DNA from: Microbacterium oxydans
GTDB lineage: Bacteria; Actinomycetota; Actinomycetes; Actinomycetales; Microbacteriaceae
NCBI RefSeq assembly: GCF_006540085.1
Contig: NZ_BJOG01000004.1
Coordinates: 577,506 to 641,505, forward strand
Direction of reading: 5' to 3'
DNA: 64,000 nucleotides
Below are positions 36,888-45,529 of the stretch, piece after piece (the first letter of the stretch is position 1; the number at the start of each line of letters is the position of its first letter). Position numbers and translations under genes: made by a program. The notes beneath the pieces are model-generated. The model did not search any database, had not been told where the DNA came from, and was given only the letters and a program-made list of their open reading frames with translations.

Positions 36888-38387
36888 GTGCGCATCCTCT
36901 GCATCCTCGGTCTCGTCTCGGCATCGATCCTCGGCGGTACGCTCTCCGCTGCCGCCGCCGAGGCGTCGACGGCGCATGAAAGCGCGGTCAGGAGCTACGC
37001 CGAGGCGTTCGCGACTCCCGGGGTCGCGGCAGCGGTCATCTCGAATGGTGACGTCGACCTGATCGTGCACGGCCGTGATGGAGCGGGCGACCCGATCACT
37101 CCGCAGACGCCGTTCCGGATCGCGTCGATGAGCAAGTCGATCACGGCGACCGCGATCATGCTCCTCGTGCAGGATGGAGCGCTGGCGCTCGACGACCTCG
37201 TCGTCGAGCGGCTCCCTGAATTCACGATGGCCGACCCCAGGCATCGGGACATCACGATCAGACAGCTCTTGTCTCATACGTCGGGGCTCTCGCTGCAGAC
37301 GAACGACGAGTTCTCGCTGCCGGCGCCGCGCAACACGCGGGCGGTGGTGACTGAACTCACAGGACGACGACTCGTCGCGGATCCGGGTGCTCGTTTCGAA
37401 TACCACAACACGAACTACTCGCTCGCGGCCCGCATCGTCGAGGTCGTCTCCGGGCAGAGCCTCGACGAGTTCCTCCGTCAGCGGCTTTTCGCCCCGCTCG
37501 GGATGCTCGACTCTCGAAGCGTCGACGCCTGTGATCAGAGCGTCGACGGGCTCACACCCGGCTACTCCGTGGTGCTCGGGGTCGCCTATGTCATGCCGGA
37601 GATGCCGGGCCGGTGCGGCGGCAACGGTGGTGTGGTCTCGACGCTTTCCGACATGGTGCAATGGCTGGGTTTCAACCAGGGTGACGTCGGTGCGGACATC
37701 CTGGATCCGGTGCTGCGGGAGGAACTGCATTCTGTGCAACCGGGCGCCGTGTCGTATGCCCTGGGATGGCAGAACCTCGGTCCGGACGGAGCACCAGCGC
37801 CCGGCGTCCTGTCGCACGCGGGTACTCTCGCGACGTTCGGCGGGTCGATGGCCTTCGACACCACCACCGGTACCGCAGCCGTGGTGCTGACGAACGGGGT
37901 GGGCTCCCCCGGCGAGCTGGTGCGTCACCTGATCGAAGGCGACGCGTCCGCGGCGACGTACGAGAATCCGCTGGATATCGCGAACAGGATCCTCCTGGGT
38001 GTCACAGCGTTCGCGTCGATCGTTCTGCTCGTCACGACGCTGAGGGCTCCGCGGTGGGCGAGGCGGATGCGCGGAGAGGGGAGGTCGCGTGCCGGTGTCC
38101 GGCTCGTTCCGTTCGCGCTCGTCATCGTGGCGGGGTTCTTCGTCCCCCTGGTGCCAGGGCTGCTCGGGGGATCCGTGAACTGGCAGTACTGGGTGATCGA
38201 CCTCTGGCTGTTCCCGCTCTTGGACGCTCTGGGACTCGTGCTCGTACTGGGTGGCACAAGCGCGCTGGTGAGCAGGATCGTGGCACTGCGGCTGGACTCG
38301 CGGGCGCCCGGAGGATCTCAGCCCGCGGAGCCGGTGTCCCGGACGCTCGTGAGACCCGATGCGACGGGACCGCGCGAGAGCACGTGA
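36888..38387 (+). CDS. Membrane-anchored serine hydrolase (class C beta-lactamase-like)
   Basis: Secreted penicillin-binding-protein/beta-lactamase fold. A signal peptide (residues 1-24, ending SAAAAEA) is followed by SMSK (SxxK nucleophile), YHN (YxN) and HAG (HxG). The C-terminal 150 residues hold three or four transmembrane helices, so the catalytic domain faces outward. Probably an esterase or peptidase rather than an antibiotic-resistance enzyme. Start GTG has TACCGT 6 nt upstream and no ribosome site (leaderless). The 3' end overlaps the convergent gene by 70 nt. Confidence 0.87.
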   Translation: MRILCILGLVSASILGGTLSAAAAEASTAHESAVRSYAEAFATPGVAAAVISNGDVDLIVHGRDGAGDPITPQTPFRIASMSKSITATAIMLLVQDGALALDDLVVERLPEFTMADPRHRDITIRQLLSHTSGLSLQTNDEFSLPAPRNTRAVVTELTGRRLVADPGARFEYHNTNYSLAARIVEVVSGQSLDEFLRQRLFAPLGMLDSRSVDACDQSVDGLTPGYSVVLGVAYVMPEMPGRCGGNGGVVSTLSDMVQWLGFNQGDVGADILDPVLREELHSVQPGAVSYALGWQNLGPDGAPAPGVLSHAGTLATFGGSMAFDTTTGTAAVVLTNGVGSPGELVRHLIEGDASAATYENPLDIANRILLGVTAFASIVLLVTTLRAPRWARRMRGEGRSRAGVRLVPFALVIVAGFFVPLVPGLLGGSVNWQYWVIDLWLFPLLDALGLVLVLGGTSALVSRIVALRLDSRAPGGSQPAEPVSRTLVRPDATGPREST

Positions 38388-38983
38388 CCACGTCGGAAGG
38401 CGAGACGTGTCCACCGCCCCGACTTCGACACGCGGACCTGCTCCTCACCGGAGATGAACCCCATCGCGTCGGCAGCGAAGGCGATTCCCCGAGGGAGGCC
38501 GTCGAGGTCCTCGTCGGGTTCGCCCCAGATCGCCGCACGCAGGGCGCGTACGGCCTCTTCGCCGGATCCCGGGGCTGCGCCGCGGGCGACGGCGGAGATT
38601 CCCCACTGCGCGCGCTGCGCGATCACAGATGCGTCGAGCTCCCCTACGGGCTCCCAAGAGCCACGGGGCGGAGCCACCCCGGCCCAGGCGGGCGACATCC
38701 CGGTCTCCGGGAGACCGAGCCGCTGCGGCTCATCGGTCTGCGAGAGCTGGTCGACCACGATGTCGCACTCGAGCTCGGGGTCGGCGTGCACGATCCGCAT
38801 CGCGAGGATCGTCGGTGTCTGGTCGAAGAGTCCATGGGGAGCGAGCGCCGCGGTCGTGAGGGCGAGCACACCGTTCCCCGCCTGCAACCGTACTCCCTCG
38901 TCCGTGATCCGTGACGCGCGTCCCACGAACGTGAGGACGTCCTTCGCTGTGTCCGGGTCGGCGAGGAGGAGGTGATGCGGCAC
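38318..38983 (-). CDS. Conserved hypothetical protein, function unknown
   Basis: A 221-residue soluble protein that I do not recognise. HHLLLADPDTAKDVLTFVGRA and the late GISAVARGAA... segment look like a folded alpha/beta protein, with no signal peptide or membrane segment. The GTG at 38983 is supported by TAGTTT 7 nt upstream (leaderless). That -10 lies back to back with the thioesterase -10, and the gene's 3' end overlaps the serine hydrolase by 70 nt. Confidence 0.65.
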   Translation of the reverse strand: MPHHLLLADPDTAKDVLTFVGRASRITDEGVRLQAGNGVLALTTAALAPHGLFDQTPTILAMRIVHADPELECDIVVDQLSQTDEPQRLGLPETGMSPAWAGVAPPRGSWEPVGELDASVIAQRAQWGISAVARGAAPGSGEEAVRALRAAIWGEPDEDLDGLPRGIAFAADAMGFISGEEQVRVSKSGRWTRLAFRRGHVLSRGPVASGLTSVRDTGSAG

Positions 38984-38989
38984 GCGTTC

Positions 38990-38996
38990 TAAACTA
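38990..38996. promoter_or_regulatory. Bidirectional -10 element
   Basis: TAAACTA reads as TAAACT (38990-38995) for the plus-strand thioesterase and TAGTTT (38996-38991) for the minus-strand hypothetical gene, so both promoters share one near-symmetrical -10 region. Confidence 0.5.
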
Positions 38997-39033
38997 CCAA
39001 CGGAGCGGCGCCTCGGGGCGCGGAGAGGAACAG

Positions 39034-39924
39034 ATGAGCACGGACGAGCACGCCACCCGGACCGTCGAGCGACTGCTCGAGGTGCTCGATCTCGATTCGA
39101 CGCAGGCACGGACCACGGAGGACATCTTCACGGGTTCTTCGCACCCGATGCCGAGCGGGCGGATCTACGGTGGCCAGGTCCTCGCTCAGGCGCTCCTGGC
39201 TGCCGAACGCACGCTCCCCGAGGATCGGGCTGCGCACTCGATGCACGGCTACTTCCTGCGCCCCGGCGACGCGAGCCAGGGCATCACGATCTCTGTGGAC
39301 CGCATCCACGACGGACGTTCCTTCTCGACGCGCCGTGCCCAGGCGTACCAGAACGGTGTGCCGATCTTCTCGATGATCGCTTCCTTCCAGGACGCGGACC
39401 CCGGTGTCGAACATGCGGCATCGATGCCGGAGGGCATTCCCGCACCGGAAGACCTGGCTCCGGACGAGGCCCGCGTGCAGGGGCTCCCCGGCGGGACGGC
39501 CCGGATGCTGAGCGAGCGAGCAGCGGACATCCGTCACGTCGACTCGCCGTTGTATCTGCCCAGTGACGACGAGCGCATACCGCAGCAGGCCGTGTGGATG
39601 CGCCTGCGGGCTCCGCTCCCCGACGACCCGCGTCTGCATCGCGCAGCCCTCGCCTACCTCAGCGACATGACGATCCAGGAGTCCATCCTTCGGGCGCACG
39701 GCGTGTACTGGGCGCTTCCCGGTCTCAAAGTCGCGAGCCTCGATCACGCGATGTGGTGGCACCGGCCCGCGCGGGTGGACGAGTGGCTCCTGTACGTGCA
39801 GGAGTCCCCGAACGCGCGCGGCGGACGGGGACTCGCCACCGGCCGGATCTTCACCCGTGACGGCGAGTTCGTGGCGAGCGTCGCGCAGGAGATCATGATC
39901 CGCGTCCCTGACGATCAGGACTGA
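39034..39924 (+). CDS. tesB: Acyl-CoA thioesterase II
   Basis: Hydrolyses medium and long acyl-CoA esters. It has a double hot-dog fold, 296 aa. The first half is seen in GRIYGGQVLAQALLAAERTL, MHGYFLRPGD and the second in LAYLSDMTIQE, LDHAMWWHRPARVDEWLLY; the catalytic Asp lies in the SDMT segment. GAGAGGAAC ribosome site before ATG. Confidence 0.92.
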   Translation: MSTDEHATRTVERLLEVLDLDSTQARTTEDIFTGSSHPMPSGRIYGGQVLAQALLAAERTLPEDRAAHSMHGYFLRPGDASQGITISVDRIHDGRSFSTRRAQAYQNGVPIFSMIASFQDADPGVEHAASMPEGIPAPEDLAPDEARVQGLPGGTARMLSERAADIRHVDSPLYLPSDDERIPQQAVWMRLRAPLPDDPRLHRAALAYLSDMTIQESILRAHGVYWALPGLKVASLDHAMWWHRPARVDEWLLYVQESPNARGGRGLATGRIFTRDGEFVASVAQEIMIRVPDDQD

Positions 39925-40037
39925 CGAGCAGCACTGACCAGCAGCGCTGAAGCGTCTGCCGGGTTTGACTGGCCCGACCGGCTTGAAGAGCTGGCAGCTT
40001 CGGTCGAGGCGCGCTGCGACCGGGACCGCGGCCGGTG

Positions 40038-40523
40038 TCAGCGGTGTGTGTACTCGATCGATTCGCCGACGTACGGCTCCCAGACGTCGCGCATCTCCTG
40101 GGTCAGGCGGGTCGGGCGACCGGTCTGCGCGTCGACCAGGACGATGATCGCCGTCGAGCGCGCGTAGATCTGACGAGGTTCCGCCGTCGGATCGTTGTGT
40201 ACCTCGTAGCAGACCTCGACGCTGGATCCGCCGAGCTTGCCGAACCACATCTGCACCTCGAGCGGTCGCCGCTGATACGGCACCGGCGCGAGGTATTCGA
40301 TCTCCTGGCGGGCGATCAGCGTGAGGATCCCCTCTTCGATGCCCGAATCGAGCACCGCCGTCGATGGAGCCTCCTCGCCGGGGCCCGCACGCCAGAACGC
40401 TCGCACGCGAGCCTCCTCGAGCAGTTTCAGCATCGAGGTGTTGTTGACGTGGTTGAACGCATCCAGATCGCCCCAGCGGAGCTGGATCGGGATGTGCAGG
40501 CGGGGCCCCGGCGTCGCGGTCAT
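40038..40523 (-). CDS. Acyl-CoA thioesterase, 4-hydroxybenzoyl-CoA/YbgC type
   Basis: Single hot-dog domain of 161 aa. IQLRWGDLDAFNHVNNTSMLKLLEEARVRAFW contains the active-site Asp and His of the FadM/YbgC class. Substrate is not predictable. The ettA stop lies 7 nt upstream on the same strand, suggesting co-transcription with it. Confidence 0.9.
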   Translation of the reverse strand: MTATPGPRLHIPIQLRWGDLDAFNHVNNTSMLKLLEEARVRAFWRAGPGEEAPSTAVLDSGIEEGILTLIARQEIEYLAPVPYQRRPLEVQMWFGKLGGSSVEVCYEVHNDPTAEPRQIYARSTAIIVLVDAQTGRPTRLTQEMRDVWEPYVGESIEYTHR

Positions 40524-40530
40524 GACGGAG

Positions 40531-42210
40531 TCAGTCGCGCGTCAGCTTGCGGTGGGTCGAGCGGTGCGGCTTGGCGGCATCTGCGCCGAGACGCTCGATC
40601 TTGTTCTCCTCGTACGCCTCGAAGTTGCCCTCGAACCAATACCACTGGTCCGGCTTCTCGTCGGTTCCCTCGTAGGCGAGGATGTGCGTGGCGATGCGGT
40701 CGAGGAACCACCGGTCGTGGGTGATCACCACGGCGCAGCCGGGGAACTCGAGCAGCGCGTTCTCCAGCGAGCTCAGGGTCTCGACGTCGAGGTCGTTCGT
40801 GGGCTCGTCGAGAAGAAGCAGGTTGCCACCCTCCTTGAGGGTCAGCGCCAGGTTGAGGCGGTTGCGCTCACCACCGGAGAGCACGCCGGCCTTCTTCTGC
40901 TGATCGGGGCCCTTGAAGCCGAACTTCGACACGTAGGCGCGCGACGGGATCTCGGTCTTGCCGACCGTGATGTAGTCGAGGCCGTCGGAGACGACCTCCC
41001 ACAGCGTCTTGTTCGGGTCGATGTTGGAGCGGGACTGGTCGACATAGCTGATCTTGACCGTCTCACCGATCTTCAGGTCTCCGCCGTCGAGCGGCTCGAG
41101 CCCGACGATGGTCTTGAACAGGGTGGTCTTTCCCACACCGTTCGGCCCGATGACGCCGACGATGCCGTTCGGCGGGAGGCTGAAGCTGAGTCCATCGATG
41201 AGCGAGCGCCCGTCGAAGCCCTTCTTCAGGTTCTTGGCCTCGATGACCACGCTTCCGAGACGCGGGCCCGCCGGAATCTGGATCTCCTCGAAGTCGAGCT
41301 TCCTGGTCCGCTCCGCCTCGGAAGCCATCTCCTCGTATCGGGCGAGACGCGCCTTCGACTTGGTCTGGCGACCCTTCGCGCTGGAACGCACCCACTCCAG
41401 CTCCTCCTTGAGGCGCTTGGCGAGCTTGGCGTCCTTCTTGCCCTGGATCTCGAGGCGTTCGCCCTTCTTCTCCAGGTACGTCGAGTAGTTGCCCTCGTAA
41501 CCGATCAGGCGGCCGCGGTCGACCTCGGCGATCCACTCGGCCACGTGGTCGAGGAAGTACCGGTCGTGGGTGATCGCGATGACGGCGCCCTTGTATGCCT
41601 GGAGGTGCTGCTCGAGCCAGAGCACGCTCTCGGCGTCGAGGTGGTTGGTCGGCTCGTCCAGCAGCAGCAGATCGGGCTTCTGGAGGAGCAGCTTCGCCAG
41701 CGCCACGCGACGCTTCTCTCCACCCGACAGCGGTGCGATGGCCGCGTCTCCCGGAGGGGTGCGGAGGGCGTCCATGGCCTGCTCGAGCTGCGAGTCGAGG
41801 TCCCAACCGTCTGCCGCGTCGATCTCCTCCTGAAGCGAGCCCATCTCGGCGAGGAGAGCGTCGAAGTCGGCATCGGGATCCGCCATCAGAGCGGAGATCT
41901 CGTTGAACCGGTCGAGCTTGGCCTTGATCGCGATCCCGTCCTGGATGTTCTCCAGAACGGTCTTGGTCTCGTCGAGTTCAGGTTCCTGCATCAGGATGCC
42001 GACCGTGAAGCCCGGGGAGAGCTTCGCCTCGCCGTTCGACGGGGTGTCGAGTCCTGCCATGATCTTGAGGATGGTCGACTTACCCGCGCCGTTCGGACCG
42101 ACCATGCCGATCTTGGCCCCGGGGAGGAACGCCATGGTCACGTCGTCGAGGATGAGCTTCTCGCCCACCGCCTTGCGCGCACGAACCATCGAGTAGATGT
42201 ACTCAGCCAC
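40531..42210 (-). CDS. ettA: Energy-dependent translational throttle protein EttA (ABC-F)
   Basis: Ribosome-associated ATPase that senses the ADP/ATP ratio at the first elongation step. Two ABC domains: Walker A GPNGAGKST and GPNGVGKTT, and signature LSGGEKRR and LSGGERNR. The arm and P-site interdomain linker are in place, and 559 aa is the EttA length. The C-terminal NKIERLGADAAKPHRSTHRKLTRD is a family feature. The AAGGAGCGG ribosome site is clear. Confidence 0.95.
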   Translation of the reverse strand: MAEYIYSMVRARKAVGEKLILDDVTMAFLPGAKIGMVGPNGAGKSTILKIMAGLDTPSNGEAKLSPGFTVGILMQEPELDETKTVLENIQDGIAIKAKLDRFNEISALMADPDADFDALLAEMGSLQEEIDAADGWDLDSQLEQAMDALRTPPGDAAIAPLSGGEKRRVALAKLLLQKPDLLLLDEPTNHLDAESVLWLEQHLQAYKGAVIAITHDRYFLDHVAEWIAEVDRGRLIGYEGNYSTYLEKKGERLEIQGKKDAKLAKRLKEELEWVRSSAKGRQTKSKARLARYEEMASEAERTRKLDFEEIQIPAGPRLGSVVIEAKNLKKGFDGRSLIDGLSFSLPPNGIVGVIGPNGVGKTTLFKTIVGLEPLDGGDLKIGETVKISYVDQSRSNIDPNKTLWEVVSDGLDYITVGKTEIPSRAYVSKFGFKGPDQQKKAGVLSGGERNRLNLALTLKEGGNLLLLDEPTNDLDVETLSSLENALLEFPGCAVVITHDRWFLDRIATHILAYEGTDEKPDQWYWFEGNFEAYEENKIERLGADAAKPHRSTHRKLTRD

Positions 42211-42273
42211 CGAAAACCGCTCCTTCTGTTGGCGTCGAAGATCGACACTCCAGCCTACCGGCCCCCTGGCATC

Positions 42274-42771
42274 TCACCAGTCGATCGGACGTGTGGTGCC
42301 GACGAGACAGCGCCCCTCCGCGAGCTGCGGGAGAACCGCCGTGACGACCTGACCGGTGGAAGGACCGACCTGGCCGACGAGGCACTCGTCATTGCCCCAG
42401 CGGACCGAGAACTGCAGACTCTCCGCCGGGTTGCCCACCGTGGTCAGGTCCTGGGTCACCTGCATCGAATCGCGATCGAATCCTGCGCCGATCAGCGCGT
42501 CGATGTACGCCCGACCTTCGCCGCGCTGCTCGGTCGCCCAAACGCCCTCCGCGGTAGCGGTGAACAGCGGCAGATTGTCGTCTGCGCTGCCATCCGGCAC
42601 GAGAACGGGCCCGACGGGTGCCGTCGATTCCGCGTCCGGTGAGGCGGAGGCCGTGGCGGAGGGAGACGGTGCGGCGGTCGGCGTGCAGCCGGACAGGAGC
42701 ATGGCGACGACAGCGGCGGCGGCTAGTGCACCGGCTGTGCGCGGCGGAGGAAGGACCGATCGACGAAGCAC
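42274..42771 (-). CDS. DUF6993-type lipoprotein
   Basis: 165 aa with a lipoprotein signal peptide ending in the lipobox LLSGC (Cys near residue 29), a Ser/Ala/Thr-rich linker, and a globular domain with two Cys residues (DECLVG, GRCLVG) likely to form a disulfide. The domain occurs in Microbacteriaceae; no function is known. TAGACT lies 6 nt before the GTG start, a leaderless arrangement. Confidence 0.75.
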   Translation of the reverse strand: MLRRSVLPPPRTAGALAAAAVVAMLLSGCTPTAAPSPSATASASPDAESTAPVGPVLVPDGSADDNLPLFTATAEGVWATEQRGEGRAYIDALIGAGFDRDSMQVTQDLTTVGNPAESLQFSVRWGNDECLVGQVGPSTGQVVTAVLPQLAEGRCLVGTTRPIDW

Positions 42772-42864
42772 GTGCCGAGTCTACGTCGCCTTCTCATCAC
42801 ACCTGCGCTGTCCTCGTGCCCCGTTCACGCGCGCAGCCGTGCGCCGTCGCCGAGGCAACGCCCG

Positions 42865-43371
42865 TCACGCGCTCCCGGCCACCTCTACGTCCGGTGCCGA
42901 CCAGGAGAGTGCGAACGCGGATGAATCGCTCCCCGAGCCCAGCGCATCGACGTCATCCTCGGAGACACGCGTATCCGGTGATTCGGTCGACGTGTCGGGA
43001 ATACTCGTCTGCGGACGCGGCTGCGGGCGATACGCCGTGGTTCCCCACCGCAGATCATGGCCGATCGCGTCTGCCTCGATGTCGACACTGGTGCCGTGCT
43101 TCCCATTGCTCTCCCAGTTGCGGATCTTGAGACGCCCCGTCACGATGACGCTGTCTCCCGTGCGCAGCGACGCCTTGGCGTTCTCTCCGAGGTGGCGGAA
43201 CGCCGCCACCGAGTACCAGTTGGTGCCCGAATCCGTCCACGTCTGCGTCGCGGCATCGAAGCGACGGTGCGTGGTGGCAAGGCGGAAGTTGGTGACAGGG
43301 ACCCCTCCGCCTGTCTGTGTCTGCGTCGGGTCGGTGGCGACTCGTCCCACGATGGTCAGGGTGTCGATCAT
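42865..43371 (-). CDS. ssb: Single-stranded DNA-binding protein (SSB)
   Basis: OB-fold protein of 168 aa beginning TLTIVGRVATDPTQ. DSGTNWYSVAAFRHLGENAKASLRTGDSVIVTGRLKIRNWESNGK is the ssDNA-binding core, and the acidic C-terminal half is disordered. It ends PDVEVAGSA rather than the usual acidic DDDIPF tip, so it may be an accessory SSB (SsbB-like) instead of the replicative one. GAGAGGATAC ribosome site. Confidence 0.88.
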   Translation of the reverse strand: MIDTLTIVGRVATDPTQTQTGGGVPVTNFRLATTHRRFDAATQTWTDSGTNWYSVAAFRHLGENAKASLRTGDSVIVTGRLKIRNWESNGKHGTSVDIEADAIGHDLRWGTTAYRPQPRPQTSIPDTSTESPDTRVSEDDVDALGSGSDSSAFALSWSAPDVEVAGSA

Positions 43372-43576
43372 GTTCGTATCCTCTCGATCGCCGGGTCTCT
43401 TCCGGCTTTCTCCAGCTTGCGCGGGAGCATCGGGCCGCGGATGCGGTGAAGACGCTACCGGTGGACAGATTGCAGATCGCGCGGACGGTGGAGAGAAAGC
43501 CCCGATGACAGCGACGGAACCTGCGACGGCGAATGTCGGTGGTCGGTCATATCTTCGAATCATGAAAGGAGTACCG

Positions 43577-43846
43577 ATGTCCGACCACCTGACCACCTCC
43601 CTACCCGACGTCCCGTTCGCCACGCCTCGACTCTCCTCTGCGCGCGAGCATCTGGTCCGCGCTGCCGATCACCTCTGGAGGGTGCAGGATCGCCGGGAGC
43701 ACATCCTGGGTCATCTCCGGATCGTCGCCGATCCGCTGGGGCTTCGGTACCGCGCCGAACGGCTGCACCTCGCGACGGGCGTGTTCCGCGTCGTCGGCGA
43801 GTTCTGGCGTGTGGACGACGCGGTCGCGGCTCTGCGTGCTTCCTGA
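43577..43846 (+). CDS. Small conserved hypothetical protein
   Basis: 89-residue soluble helical protein, unrecognised. Basic core LRIVADPLGLRYRAERL resembles short regulators or ribosome-associated peptides, but no family can be named. ATG 43577 has AAAGGAG at good spacing; an upstream ATG at 43562 is less likely. Orientation is opposite to ssb. Confidence 0.55.
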   Translation: MSDHLTTSLPDVPFATPRLSSAREHLVRAADHLWRVQDRREHILGHLRIVADPLGLRYRAERLHLATGVFRVVGEFWRVDDAVAALRAS

Positions 43847-43901
43847 CGACGGCCAGGAGCCCGGTCCCGTTCCGCGTCTCTCACCGGGATTCGATCCTGC
43901 G

Positions 43902-43977
43902 TGGTGCCCCCGGCAGGATTCGAACCTGCGACCAAGAGATTAGAAGGCTCCTGCTCTATCCCCTGAGCTACGGAGGC
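43902..43977 (-). tRNA. tRNA-Arg (anticodon TCT)
   Basis: Acceptor GCCTCCG pairs with CGGGGGC (one G-U), the 3' CCA is encoded, the D and T arms (GCAGG/CCTGC) are normal, and TCT is at 43942-43944. The anticodon stem GGAGC/TCTCT has a C31-T39 mismatch next to the loop and a G-U at the far end, which is unusual. Confidence 0.9.
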
Positions 43978-44064
43978 GCACGCGTCTAGAGTATCGCGCT
44001 CCTGCCGAACGATCATGACGCCGGTTCCGGTCGGGGATGTCGGGACCGTCGATAGGATGGCGAC

Positions 44065-44691
44065 ATGGTATCTGCGTCCGAGAACGACCGTCTCGTATGG
44101 ATCGACTGCGAGATGACGGGCCTCGATCTCGCAGTCGACGAACTCGTGGAGATCGCGGTCGTGATCACCGACTTCGAACTCAACCCCGTCGATGCGGGGT
44201 TCCAAGTGGTGATCAGAGCCAGCGAAGCGGCCCTCGACCACATGAATGACTTCGTCACGAACATGCACGAGACCTCGGGGCTCATCGACGAGATCGCAGG
44301 CGGTCTCTCGCTCGAAGAGGCGGAGGCGCAGACTCTCGCCTATATCAAGCGCTTCGTTCCGCTCGAGCGGAAGGCTCCTCTGGCAGGCAACACGATCGGC
44401 ACGGACAGGATGTTCCTGGCAAAGTACATGCCCCAGGTCGATCAGTGGCTGCATTACCGCAACGTCGACGTGTCGAGCATCAAAGAGCTGTCGCGCCGCT
44501 GGTATCCGCGGGTGTTCTTCCAGGCTCCCTCGAAGGACGGCGGTCACCGCGCCCTTGCTGACATCCTGGAGTCGATCAGGGAGCTCCGCTACTACCGGGA
44601 GGCCGTGTTCGTCGATGAGCCGGGTCCGTCCAGCGACGAGGCTCGCGAGATCGCTTCCCGTACGGTGTCAGAGTTCACTCCGAACATGTAA
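44065..44691 (+). CDS. orn: Oligoribonuclease
   Basis: DEDD-family 3'-5' exoribonuclease that degrades 2-5-nt RNAs and pGpG. WIDCEMTGLDL (Exo I), NTIGTDRMFLAKYMP (Exo II) and GGHRALADILESI (Exo III, DEDDh His) are all present; 208 aa. TAGGAT lies 6 nt before the ATG without a ribosome site, so it is probably leaderless. tRNA-His follows 36 nt downstream. Confidence 0.95.
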   Translation: MVSASENDRLVWIDCEMTGLDLAVDELVEIAVVITDFELNPVDAGFQVVIRASEAALDHMNDFVTNMHETSGLIDEIAGGLSLEEAEAQTLAYIKRFVPLERKAPLAGNTIGTDRMFLAKYMPQVDQWLHYRNVDVSSIKELSRRWYPRVFFQAPSKDGGHRALADILESIRELRYYREAVFVDEPGPSSDEAREIASRTVSEFTPNM

Positions 44692-44727
44692 TAGACTCGT
44701 ATGGTTGCCCGCTCCGGTGGGCACATG

Positions 44728-44803
44728 GTGGGTATAGCTCAGCTGGTAGAGCGCTGGCTTGTGGTGCCGGATGTCGCGGGTTCGAGTCCCGTTACTCACC
44801 CCA
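44728..44803 (+). tRNA. tRNA-His (anticodon GTG), probable phage attachment site
   Basis: Acceptor GTGGGTA/TACTCAC, anticodon stem CTGGC/GCCGG with GTG at 44761-44763, T arm GCGGGTTCGAGTCCCGT; 3' CCA encoded. The tyrosine integrase and phage genes begin right after it, so the 3' half of this tRNA is the likely attL core, preserving a functional tRNA. Confidence 0.95.
44765..44803 (+). other. Probable attL
   Basis: Inferred core in the 3' half of tRNA-His, adjacent to the integrase-bearing end of the prophage. The exact limits cannot be set without attR, which lies beyond the window. Confidence 0.5.
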
Positions 44804-44814
44804 ATAAGGAGTAG

Positions 44815-44843
44815 GGCGGGCGGGGGATAAAACCCCCGCCGCC
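44815..44843 (+). terminator. Hairpin downstream of tRNA-His
   Basis: GGCG(G)GCGGGGG (44815-44826) pairs with CCCCCGCCGCC (44833-44843) around ATAAAA, with one bulged base. Stable stem but no T-run; it may terminate tRNA-His transcription or be part of the att region. Confidence 0.5.
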
Positions 44844-44894
44844 TACATCCCCGCCTACATCGCTTCGGATCACGCCTCAATCGAGGAAGTGATC

Positions 44895-45317
44895 ATGGCT
44901 AAGAGTCGCCAAGAACTGGTACGAGAAGCTCGCTATGGAAACAGGGCGAGGGATGCATCCGAGCAGACGCGTTTGATGCGGGCCGCGCTGACTATCAACA
45001 AAGAGATCGTCGCCGCAGTGAATGACGGCGACATATCGATTGAGGTGAACAGCCCCGACCTGTCGTTCGAGAACCGCATCGCGGGCGCTCTGGCTTCCAG
45101 CGTAGGTCTTGGAGGCGGGCACAACGGCGAGCCTGATCGCCCCACCTATCGCTCTCTATTGTTCGAAGCGATCCGCGCGCGCCAGATTGTGAGCCTCGAC
45201 CAGATCGACGAAGTTATCGACGCGGTGCTCTCGGTCGATACCGAGGATATCTTTCCCAACCCGGCTGCGCTCCGATATGATCGGACGTTCGCCGCTGATG
45301 GACGCGTGATCGAGTGA
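44895..45317 (+). CDS. Prophage hypothetical protein between attL and int
   Basis: 140-residue soluble acidic protein of unknown family, starting MAKSRQELVREARYGNRARDASEQ. A helical N-terminal region is followed by a SLLFEAIRARQIVSLDQIDEVIDAVLSVD segment. ATG 44895 has GAGGAAG upstream. Being on the int strand and next to attL, it could be an accessory recombination or lysogeny gene, but nothing in it proves this. Confidence 0.55.
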   Translation: MAKSRQELVREARYGNRARDASEQTRLMRAALTINKEIVAAVNDGDISIEVNSPDLSFENRIAGALASSVGLGGGHNGEPDRPTYRSLLFEAIRARQIVSLDQIDEVIDAVLSVDTEDIFPNPAALRYDRTFAADGRVIE

Positions 45318-45499
45318 TGCGCGAACGAGCGAAAAGCAGGCAGGAGTCCGCACGACCCCGCGTGTTCTTTGGGTATGGACACATCCGCGCACTAGGTCTC
45401 CCCACGACATGCGTTTTTGGCGCTGATTCACCTCTCGGCGTCGAAGCCTCCAAGTATCGGAGTCCAGTCTCGCGAGTGGGCAAGAAGTGGGGCGAGTGA
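45317..45499 (+). CDS. Possible small prophage ORF overlapping preceding gene
   Basis: 60-residue basic peptide starting with an ATG that overlaps the previous stop as TGATG. No recognised domain; weak ribosome site. Codon use and position suggest reinitiation, but it may be spurious. Confidence 0.3.
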   Translation: MRERAKSRQESARPRVFFGYGHIRALGLPTTCVFGADSPLGVEASKYRSPVSRVGKKWGE

Positions 45500-45529
45500 T
45501 GTCTGTGGCCGCAACTAGCGTGATCGATC

